From: Methanobacteriota archaeon
GTDB taxonomy: Archaea > Thermoplasmatota > Thermoplasmata > RBG-16-68-12
Assembly: GCA_005878985.1 (NCBI GenBank)
Contig: VBMA01000093.1
Coordinates: 1 to 38,386 of the forward strand
Direction of reading: 5' to 3'
DNA: 38,386 nt
A program made the position numbers and the translations under genes. Below, one piece after another: positions 9,248 to 19,900 of the stretch. The notes under the pieces are model-generated. The model worked only from the letters and a program-made list of their open reading frames with translations, was not told the DNA's origin and did not search any database. Positions within the stretch are counted from its first letter, which is position 1. Each line of letters starts with the position of its first letter.

Positions 9248-10654
9248 ATGCAAGGGGCGATCGAAGCTCTGCTTTCCGGTCTCGTACTGCGAGGCCTCGG
9301 CCCGGCCCTCTCCGGAATCCTCATGGCCGCTCCGCTGAAGAAAGTCGCCCGGGCGCAGCTCAAGAAGATCTACGTCCTCGATGAGCGCGGCGAGATGGCC
9401 GGGGAATACATCCTCGATCAGGATTGCCCGATCGACTACAACGACTTCCTGAAAGTTTTGCCCGATGAAGGGATCGGCGATCGCGATTCCTTGTTCGTCG
9501 GCGAATATGTTTTCACAGCATTCCAGAGCGGCAAGTTCGTGTTTGTCCTCCTGTCGCGCGGCCAACTCGCGCCCGAGGATGTCAACTGGACCGCCCTCCT
9601 CCTCACGGCCGCGGATTCGCATCTCGCGTCCGCGGCGAATCGCCCTGCGCCGGCCCGCGCCGCCGAACCGAGACCGGAGGTCGACAAGGGAATCGCGGAA
9701 CGCGATGCGCGCCTCCAAGCGAAAGAAAAGTCCCTCGCCGAGCTCGAGGCGAAGCTCAAGGCGGACGCAGCCAACCTGAGTGGACGCCAGGAGGAGCTAG
9801 ACCGTCAGAAGGCGAGGCTCGCGGCCCTCGCGGACTATTCCACCCAACTGCAGGATGCGGTGTCGAAGGGCGCCTCCCGGTCGGCGAAGACCCTGGAGAT
9901 CGCGGAACAGCTCGCGACGAGCTCCAACGAGGATTCGAAGAAGGCCGAGTCGAAGGCCAACTCGGACGCGCGACAAGCATTCGAGCAAGAGCGGAAAGCG
10001 CTCATCGCGGCGAAGACCGAGCTCGAAACTCGCTACCAAGAGGGTTCCGCCAGAATCGCCCAACTCGAAAAGGAGGCGAAGGCCTCGGTCGCCTTCCTCG
10101 AAAAGGAACGGGCGGAGACCGCGGTTCGGTCGGCGGAAGAAGAGAAGACCCGCCGCGAAATCGAGAGCCGGGTGGCCGACCTGAGTCAGCGTTTCACATC
10201 AATGGCGAAAGAGCGGCTCGTGGCCTCGCATCGACCCCCCGGCGAGGTCTCTGATGAAGTTCGGAAGGCGATGGAAGGCGAGAAGTCCGAGCTCGCGCGG
10301 GAGCGCAAGTTCCTGCAACGTCGGGCGATCGAACTCCTGGACCGCGAGGAGCGGGTCCGGGACCGCGAAGCACGGGTCGAGGAACGAGACCGGGATTTCG
10401 GGCGACGGGAGAAAGATCTCTCCACCCGCGAGGAGGATCTAGACCGGCAACGGACGCTCCTCGCCCAAGCGAAGCCGCAGGCGCCCGAGATCCGCGCCGA
10501 ACCGGACGAGGCGAAGAAGGACATCGAGCGGCGCGTGAAGATCATTCAGCAGAAGGCCCTGGAGCTGCTGGACCGGGAGGAAAAACTCCGGAGGCGAGCG
10601 GCGGAGCTCGAGGCGATGGAGGCCCGGCTATCCGGGCGAGTGACGGTCGAGTGA
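9248..10654 (+). CDS. Coiled-coil protein with small N-terminal domain shared with the 4428-aa protein; conserved C-terminal tail
   Basis: 468-aa ORF preceded by TTAAATA box (9170-9176); N-domain KKIYVLDERGEMAGEYILDQDCPIDY; heptad coiled coil; RKFLQRRAIELLDREERVR and RVKIIQQKALELLDREEKLR near the C-terminus. Alternative ATG at 9323. Confidence 0.88.
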   Translation: MQGAIEALLSGLVLRGLGPALSGILMAAPLKKVARAQLKKIYVLDERGEMAGEYILDQDCPIDYNDFLKVLPDEGIGDRDSLFVGEYVFTAFQSGKFVFVLLSRGQLAPEDVNWTALLLTAADSHLASAANRPAPARAAEPRPEVDKGIAERDARLQAKEKSLAELEAKLKADAANLSGRQEELDRQKARLAALADYSTQLQDAVSKGASRSAKTLEIAEQLATSSNEDSKKAESKANSDARQAFEQERKALIAAKTELETRYQEGSARIAQLEKEAKASVAFLEKERAETAVRSAEEEKTRREIESRVADLSQRFTSMAKERLVASHRPPGEVSDEVRKAMEGEKSELARERKFLQRRAIELLDREERVRDREARVEERDRDFGRREKDLSTREEDLDRQRTLLAQAKPQAPEIRAEPDEAKKDIERRVKIIQQKALELLDREEKLRRRAAELEAMEARLSGRVTVE

Positions 10655-10685
10655 ACCGGATTCCCCTCCAGAAGGAATCAGGTCA

Positions 10686-10711
10686 GATAACCACCAAACG
10701 GCGCTTAAATA
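10686..10711 (+). promoter_or_regulatory. Putative promoter: GATAAC-N13-TTAAATA
   Basis: GATAAC 10686-10691, TTAAATA 10705-10711, about 208 bp upstream of the GTG at 10919. Confidence 0.6.
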
Positions 10712-10918
10712 GGTCCGAACGGAACCCCGCTGCAACGCCACGCAGACGCTCGTCAGAGTCGTGACGGCTTTGAACGTCTCATGTGCAGAACTGCCAGGTT
10801 CCAACCACGACGTCGCGCGAAGGGACTCAACCGGAATCCCCGGGCCTTCCGCTGCGTCGATGAGCGGTACCGCCACTCCGTCTAACCGCTCCCTCCCAGT
10901 CCGCGCCGTGGTGTTTTC

Positions 10919-13900
10919 GTGAAGGCGCGAACCGCGTTCCTCGTCGCCTTCGTCATGCTGGCAACCGCCGCCCTGGTGGTCGTAAGCCAGTCGATGCCCG
11001 ACCCGCTCGCGGAATTCAGATCTCCCGACGGTCGGCTCACGATTCCCGGGCGTGCGTTGACCCCGGAACTGCAACGGCTGCTGTTTCATGGGAATGATCT
11101 GCAGCCTTTCACCAATGTCACCTTCCTTCTCCCGGCGCGATCTTCGTATCCGACGGAGCGCCTCGTCGCAATCTCATTCACGTCTCCAAATCTCAACGTC
11201 TTCGTTCATCCGCGTCAAGCGCCGGAAACGTGGGGCAGCGCGATCAATCACGTCCTCCGAGTGTGGTTCCCTCCGATCGACTGGCACGAGGTGGCAGTCG
11301 GATTCCGAGACTCGATCCGGGACGGCGTCGGGTGGTTTTTCGATCTCTTCACGATGAATGCTAGGGCCGACGCATTGACGGTGGATTCGACGACCGTCGC
11401 ACTCGTCGACCCCGCCGCGGCAACCTGCACGACCTCTCAATCGGCGACCGCGGGCGACAACGCGGTGCTCGTGATGCTCAGCAATCGAGGGCCCACCGCG
11501 TACACAAGCGTTACGTACGGAGCGGCGAGCCTCAGCCTGATTCCCGGGACCGCCACGAGCGGCACCGGAATCGTGCGCACGGAGATGTGGTTCTTCCAAG
11601 GCGTGATTCCAAGCGGCGCTCAGACGATGACGGCCACGCTCGTGAGTGGCACCGCGAAACAGGTGTGTGCCACGGTCCTCCTAGGGGGAGTATTGGCCAC
11701 GACCCCGACCGCGGGAGGAACCACGGCGAGCGGGACGACCGCGAATCCGAGCATTTCGATTTCCCCGGCATCCGCCGGCGAACTGGCTTTCGCGGTCCTG
11801 GGGATTCGAGGGACCACGGCACCGACGGCCGTCACCGGCACGGCCGCAACCGCGATGTCTCTCTACGGAATCGCGCCGACTCAGTGCGCCGCCGCACCCA
11901 CCACTTTTTGCGGCGCGGGAGCCGACATGCCCTTCCCCGGCACGGCAATCACCTGGACGGACGGCAACGCCACCGACTGGGTCATCTCCGCGGTCCGCGT
12001 GCTGCCCACCCCGAACTGCGGCGTTGCGTCGGGGAACTGCTATCGGATCGGAGCCGGCGGGACGTGGGCCACGGGTGCGAACTGGTCGAATACGTCCGGC
12101 GGGGCCGCGTGTAGCTGCACTCCCGTCGCGACGAACGATGTGATCTTCAATGCCACTCCCACCGGCACCACGACCCTTGCGGCAGCCACCACGATCGCGA
12201 GCATCGACATGACGGGCTTCACCGGCACGCTCGACACGACCGCATCCAACTGGGCTCTCACGGTCAACGGGCCATTCGCGATTCAGGGGACGGTCCAGGC
12301 TCGGAGTTCGACGATCACCGTCACCGGGGATGTCGACGTGCTCACCGCGGGGACGATCGTCAATCTCGGCGCATCGAGCTGGACGGTCAACGGACTGTGG
12401 ACCAATCTCTCGACCTCCGTCTCGTGGGCCGCGGGGACGAGCACGGTGACGATCCGAGATGCCGGGAGCGGACCACTGACGTTCGCCGCGCTGGCCGGCG
12501 GGACGAACGAGTTCAACAATCTCACGCTCGACGCCAGTGTGACCCCCAGCATCACGTACACGATGGCGGTCAACGCGCTGAGGATGGGAGGGACGCTCAC
12601 GATCCGCAACTCGACGGGCGGGGCGACGGGACCGACCATCTTGACGACATCCGCGTCGAACTTGGGCATCACCGCGGGGGCGCTCACCCTCTCGACTTTC
12701 GGAAGCCTGACGGCGAATGGGTCAACCGTCGTGGTCAACGGCAACCTGAACGTCAGCGCTGCGAACGGCTACGTCGTCATGGGTACGTCGACTTGGACCG
12801 TCACGGGGACTTGGACGAACGCGTCGACATCCGCCTCATGGACTCCCGGGACCGGCACGGTCACCTTCACGAGTGCGACCGGCGGGACGATGACGTTCGC
12901 CGGGACGAATCTTCCGAGCAACGAGTTCAACAACATTTCGTTCACCTCCTCGGCGGCGTCCGCCCAGACCTTCACCATGGGGACAAGGGCCCTCATCTGG
13001 GGCGGGACGCTCACGATCTCGGACGGTTCTTCGACGACGGCGCTCGCAACCGCCAATCTCGGCCTGACCGGCGGCGCCCTCGTTGTCGGCAATGGCGGCA
13101 TCCTCACCGCGAACGCGTCTACGGTCTCTGTGTCGAGCGTGGCGATGACCGGGGGGACGAGCGGAACGATCACGCTCACGAGCAGCTCGTTCACGAGCAC
13201 CGGTAACTGGGACACGAGTGGCGCCGGCTCCGTGTTCACGAAAGGCACGAGCACGGTGACGATGAACGGGGTGGCCAACATCGCGATTCTGAACGCGGGC
13301 AACAACTTCAACAACCTGGTCCTCTCGGCGGCGGGAACGGTCACCCAAACCGGCCTCGTGGACGTCTCCGGGACCTTGACGGTGAGTGCCGGCTCAGTCC
13401 TCGCGAGCGGCACCTTCACGCTGACCGTGGCCACCCTCGCAGCGAACATGGCGGGTGGAATCACCGGGGGCGCGGCGGGCACGAAGACGATCACCGGGAA
13501 TGTCAGCATCGCCGCCTCGGGATACTTCAGCTTCGGCGCGACGACTTGGAACTTTGGCGGTTCGTGGACGAACTCGACGACGAGCGGATCGTGGTCCGCC
13601 GGAACGGGCACGGTTGTCTTCAATTCCGGCTCGTCTCGCACCATGACCTTCGCCAACTTGGGAGCCTCGGAATTCAACAACGTGCAGTTCAGCCCGACCG
13701 CCGCGGCCACGTTCACCATGGCGACGAACGGACTCCGATGGGGAGGCACGTTGACCCTCAACAACAATGCGGCCCTGGCGACCGCGAACCTCGCGTTGAC
13801 GGGCCCGGGAGGGAACCTCACCGTGAACAACGGGGCCACCTTGACCGCGGGCACGTCCGTCGTGAGCGTGACCAACGTGACGATGACCGGCGGGACCTCC

Positions 13901-16900
13901 GGGACGATCACGGCCGCAGGCTCCTGGACCGTCGCAGGGAACTGGGACACGTCCGGAGCGGGCTCCGTCTTCACGGCGGCTTCCAGTTCCGTCACGATGA
14001 GCGGAGCCGCGAAGACCGTCAAGACTCTGAACGCGTCGAACGGCTTCGGCGCACTCACGATCAGTGGCACCGTCACCGCGGCATCGGCGACCACACTCGC
14101 CGGCCTCCTGACGGTCAGCGGCACCTTCGACACGACCGCGACCAACTACGGCCTGTTCGTGGGCGGCGGCCTGACGGTCAGCGGTGCCGCGGCAGTCCTC
14201 CGATCAAACGGATCGACCGTCTCGGTGGCCGGGAATGTTTCCGTGAACAATCCGGCCGGCTACATCACGTCCGGCGGCGCCGGTTCGTGGACCGTCTCCG
14301 GATCCTGGACAAACGCGTCCACGTCCGCGTCCTGGAATTTCGCGTCTCCAATCACGTTCAACTCATCGGCCTCTCAGACGATGACCTTCGCCGTCCTTCC
14401 GGGAGCAGCCGCCGAGTTCAACGACATCGCGTTCAACAGCGGCGCGTCGACCGTCACGTTCACCATGGCGACGAACCGCCTCATCTGGTCGGGGACCTTG
14501 TCGGTCCAGGGCGGGGCCGGAGCGACGACCCTCGCGACGAGCAACCTGACCCTCACCGGCGGCGCACTCACGATCGGTAACGGGGGTGTGCTGACGGCGA
14601 ATGCATCCGCGGTGAGTGCATCGAACGTCACGATGACGGGCGGTGCGTCAGGTACGCTGACGCTGACCACCGGCGCATGGACCGTCACGGGTAACTGGGA
14701 CACATCTGGCGCAGGCTCGACATTCACGGGCGGAGCCAGCACCGTGACGATGACCGGAGCGGGCACGACCGTCAAGCTCCTGAACGCGTCGAACGGGTTC
14801 GCCGCTCTTGCCGTCAGCGGCACCGTCTCGGCCGCCTCGGCCCTCACGACGGCGGGACTCGTCACCGTGAGTGGTATGCTCGACACGACGGGCGCGAACT
14901 ACGGCCTCACGATTGGTGGCGGGCTCACCGTCAGCGGGGCGAGCGGGGTGCTCCGCTCGAATGCGTCGATCGTCTCGGTGGCCGGGAACGTGAATGTCAA
15001 CAACGCCGCGGGCTACATCACGTCGACGTCCGGTGGTTCTTGGACGGCGTCCGGGTCGTGGACGAACGCCTCGACGTCGGCCTCGTGGGGTTTTGTCGCC
15101 CCGATCACCTTCAACTCGTCGGCCTCGCGGACGATGACCTTCGGCAACCCGACCCAGGAATTTGGCGGGAACGTCACGTTCAACTCCGGCGCCTCGACGG
15201 TCACTTTCACAATGGCCACGAACAGCCTGGCCGTCGGCGGGACGCTGACGATCTCAGGCGGAGCCGGAACGACGACGCTGAACACGAGTGGATCAAATCT
15301 CGCCATCAACGCGGTCACGTTGGTCGTGAACGCGGGAGGAGCCCTCACGGCCAACGGATCCTCGATTACCGTCACGTCGATGGACACCCACCTCGGGACA
15401 TTCACGGTCGGCGCCTCGAACGTCGTCGTGAACGCATCGGGCGGCTCCATGAACATCACGCAGACCGTGAACAATCTCACGGTCAGTCCCGCCGTCTCGA
15501 CGACCTTCACCGGATCTCTCACGTGGACCGGAACGCTCGCCTTCACGAACGCCGGGACCGTCGCATTCGGAACGAACAGCCTGACCTCCAGCGGCGCCGC
15601 GACGTTCACGTTCGCATCGGCGACGATCACGATGAGCTCGGGGAACTGGGATACGTCCTCGGCCACGACCTTCACGGCGACCAGTTCGACGGTTACCTTC
15701 TCAGGGACCGGGAACCTTCGAATCGGGGGAAGCGCCTCCTTCAATGCGCTCACGGTCAGCGGCGGCACCCGGACTCTTCAGAGCCAACTCACGACGGCGG
15801 GATTGCTGACCCTTTCGGGCGGCATCCTCGCGAAGGGGACGAGCGCGCTTACCGCCAACGCCGGACTCACGATGTCGGGAGGCGCGCTCACCTCCACGTC
15901 CGGCGGGGTCAGCATCACCGGCAACGTATCGATCGCGGCGGCGTCCTACATCGTCTTCGGGTCCGAGACTTGGACCGTGAGTGGCTCGTGGACGGACAAT
16001 TCCACGTCGGCGAGTTGGTCGATTGGAACCGCGACCGTGGCCTTCAACGCGTCGTCGGCGCAGACGATCACGTTCGCCGCTCTCCCGGGCAACGCACCCG
16101 AGTTCTACAACGTGACCTTCAACAGCGGCGCGTCGACGGTCACATTCACGATGATGACGAACGCCCTGGCTTGGTCCGGAATCCTCACGGTCCAAGGAGG
16201 GGGCGGGGCGACGACGCTCGCTACGGGCAATCTTGGCCTCATCGGAGGCGCCATCGCCGTCGGCAATGCGGGAGTCCTCGCTGCGAACGCCTCCGCGGTG
16301 TCAATCTCCGGATTGACGATGATCGGAGGGGCGAGCGGCACGTTGACGCTGACGACCGGTTCATGGGCCGTCTCCGGCAACTGGAACACCAGCGGGCCGG
16401 GCTCCGTATTCTCGAAGGGAACATCGACGGTCACGTTGACTGGGTCCGGGCAGACGGTATCCATCCTCAACGCTTCGAACGGGTTCTACAACCTCACCGT
16501 CTCGGGGACCGTCACTCAGTCCACCGCCGTCGATGTGACCAATTCGTTGGCGGTGAGCGGAACGCTGACCACCGGAGGGTTCAACATTACGGGCGGCTCG
16601 AACCTCTTCGTCCCGGATGGTGGCACCCTGGCGGCCGGCACCTCGACGTCCACGTTCACGAACGTCACGATGACCGGAGCGGTCTCGGGTACGATCACCC
16701 TGACGGGCGCATGGACCCTGGGCGGTTCTTGGAACAGCACCGGCGCAGGCTCGGTTCTGAACTCCGGGACCTCGACCGTGACCTTCACCGGGACCTCTCA
16801 GACCGTCAGCCTCGCGTCGGGCCAGATGTTCTACAATCTCACGATCGGCGGTACGGTTTCCATCAACTCGTCCGTGACCGTGGCGTCGACTTTGACAGTG

Positions 16901-19900
16901 AACAACGGCGCTGTCCTCACAAAGACCGGCCAGACCATCGCCTTCAACACCTTGACGCAGAACGGGACCGGGAGCATCGTCGACGGAGCAATCACCGTCG
17001 TGAACTTCTCCGTCACGAACAGCGATGGAACGAATCTCACAGCCATCGGCGTGTTCACGACGTGGACGATCGACGCGGACTACACGTGGACCCATTCATC
17101 GACGGTCGCGACCTCGACGATCACCTTCACGATCGGAGGGAACACGAGCGGGCAGCGATTCAATGTGACGAAGGACGCCGTGGACTTCACGAACGGACTC
17201 GTGAACGGTTCCGGTCAGATCGTCTTCGCGATGCTCGGCTCGGATCCGGTCGTCGACGTCCGCCTTACATCGCCCTGCGGGGGCAACCGATATTGGATCG
17301 GTGGGACCGGTAGCTGGTCCCAGACGGCCCACTGGGCGGATTCGACGGGCGGGGCGAACGGATGCTCCGTGCCGAACTCTTCGAACCCCGTCTTCTTTGA
17401 CGCGAACTCCGGAGGCGGAACCGTCACGATTACTCTGAATGTGGCGGTGACTTCGCTGAACACGACCGGGTGGGCCGGGACGATCGCGATCGGATCGTTC
17501 GACCTCGCGGTGAGCGGCGACATCGTCCATGCGGCGGGAATCATTTCGATTGGCGCCTCCTCGAATGCCGGCCTGACGGCCACCGGGACGCTCACTCTCT
17601 TGGGTTCCGCAGTCCTCGACGGGTCTGGCGTGGCGTCTTTGGTCACCATCGCCGGTGACACGTCAATCACGAGTGCATCGGCCTACTTCCGGATGGGCAG
17701 CGGCACCTGGACATTCGGAGGGTCCTGGTCCAACAGCAGCACTTCGACGAACTGGGTCGCAGGAACCGGCGTCGTCATCTTCGATTCTTCGTCCTCGCAG
17801 ACGCTGACTTTTGCGAATCTCGCGGGCGACGAATTCCACGATGTGACATTCCAGTCCGCCGCGGGCAGCGGGACAATCGTCTTCTCGATGGCGGCGACCG
17901 GCCTTCGCTGGAGCGGACTCCTCGCCATTCAAGATTCCGTGGGTTCGACGACCACGCTGGCAACATCGAATCTCTCCCTGACCGGCGGATCCCTTGCGGT
18001 CGGCAACTCGGGAACCCTCATCGCAAGCACGTCGAGCGTCGCCGTGGTCAACGTCACGATGACCGGCGGCGCCTCCGGTACGCTGACCCTCACGAGCGGG
18101 TCTTGGACCGTGAGCGGGCAGTGGAACACGTCGGGGACGGGTTCGACGTTCGCTCGGGGCACGAGCACGGTCACGATGTCGGGCACGTCGGCGAGCGTCG
18201 CGACCCTCGACGCAAACAATGGATTCACCAACCTGGCGATCTCCGGCACGATCACGCAGAGCACCGCGCTCGACGTGCGCGGCACGCTGTCCGTGACGGG
18301 CACGCTCACCACATCGGGGAACAACATCACGGGCGGTGCCAACCTCACGATCTCTGGAGGCGGGAGCCTGATCGGGACCGCATCATCGATCGTCGTCTCC
18401 GGGGTGACGATGAACGACGCGGGGACGAACTCCATTTCCCTGACGATCGGCTCGATTTCCGCGTCGGGCTCATGGGACACCTCCGGATCGTCGTCGGCGT
18501 TCACAGCCGGCTCGTCCACGGTGACCCTCACCGCCGCCACCGGAACAATCGCGATCGGGCCCGCTCAGTCACTCGCGACCTTGATCATCGCCGGAAGCGT
18601 CACGATGGCATCTCCGTTGACGGTCTCCTCCCTCACGATCATCTCCGGCGGACTCGCTAAGGGCCCGCACGCGCTGACGGTGAACGGGAACCTGACGTTG
18701 GCCGGGGGCTACCTCACCTCGACGTCCGGGTCCGCCTCCATCGCAGGAAACGTGAACGTGTCTTCGTCGTCGTCCTACATCGCGTTTGGCTCGGGAACCT
18801 GGATCATCTCCGGGAATTGGACGAACGCCTCGACCTCGGCATCTTGGTCCGCTGGGTCCGCCGTCGTCACATTCGACGCGACGACCGATCAGACGATGAC
18901 GTTCGCCGGAGCCAACTTGGCCGGCAACGAATTCAGCACGGTCGAGTTTGACAGCGGCTCCTCGACCACGACGTTCACGATGACCTCCGACGGACTTGCG
19001 GCGCAGACCATCACGATCCAAGGTGGCCCCGGGACGACCACGTTGACGACCTCGGGCGCGAGTCTCCCGATTCTCGCGAATGCCCTGACGGTTGACGTTG
19101 GCGGGGCACTCGCCGCGAACGCGAGCATCCTGACGGTTCGGTCCCTGAACACTGCCAGCGGCGCATTCGCTGCCGGGACCTCGACCGTCGTCGTCAGCAT
19201 CTCCGGCGGCTCCATCAACGTCCCGCAGACTCTGCACGACGTCGTCGTGAGCCCCGGCATCAGCACGACCTTTGCCTCGAGCATCACTTGGTCCGGGGCG
19301 CTGACACTGACGGACTCCACGACCACCTTCGACGGCAACCTGACTTCGAACGGCCTTGCGGTCCTCAACCTCGGAACCTCCACGATCTCCATCGCAGGAT
19401 CGTGGGACACCTCTTCCGCGGCGAGCCTCACATCGATCGGGTCCGCGGTGACCTTCACCGGTGACAGCGGCACGATCACCCTCGGTGCAGGCCAGCGGTT
19501 CGCCACACTGACCATCGCGGGGACCGTCGCTCTCGGGTCCGATCTGACCGCGGACACCCTGACCGTGACGAGCTCGAGCGTCCTGACGATGACGAGCCAC
19601 GGCATCGCATTCAACAGCCTGGCGGTCAACGGGACGATTGCGGATGGACCCGTGAACGTGACCGACCTTTCGGTCACGAACAACGATACGACCGCCTTGG
19701 TCACGATCGCGGGGTTCCGCGAGTGGTCCCGAGGGTCCTCGTACGCCTGGACCCATACCTCGAGCGAATCGTCCCAGACAATCACGTGGTCGATCGGTGG
19801 AAATGCCGCGGGCATCCCGTACACCGTGACGAAAGACGGCTCGTCGTTCGCAACCGGAACCGTCAACAGTTCCGGTCAGGTCGTCTTCACCATGCTCGGC

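Noticed and set aside
10655-10918. Search for tRNA or other structured RNA in the largest intergenic gap of the coiled-coil locus
   Set aside because: No tRNA-like T-loop or anticodon arrangement recognised by eye; only promoter-like elements could be supported.
15040-17313. 757-aa and other long overlapping ORFs within the giant gene (also 12769..14145 - and 18569..20557 -)
   Set aside because: Low-complexity frame shadows of repetitive coding DNA; the 4428-aa frame has a coherent signal-TM-coil architecture.
12540-19090. Repeats considered as a CRISPR array or transposon repeats
   Set aside because: In-frame, degenerate, long-period protein-coding repeats without spacers, terminal inverted repeats or a transposase.
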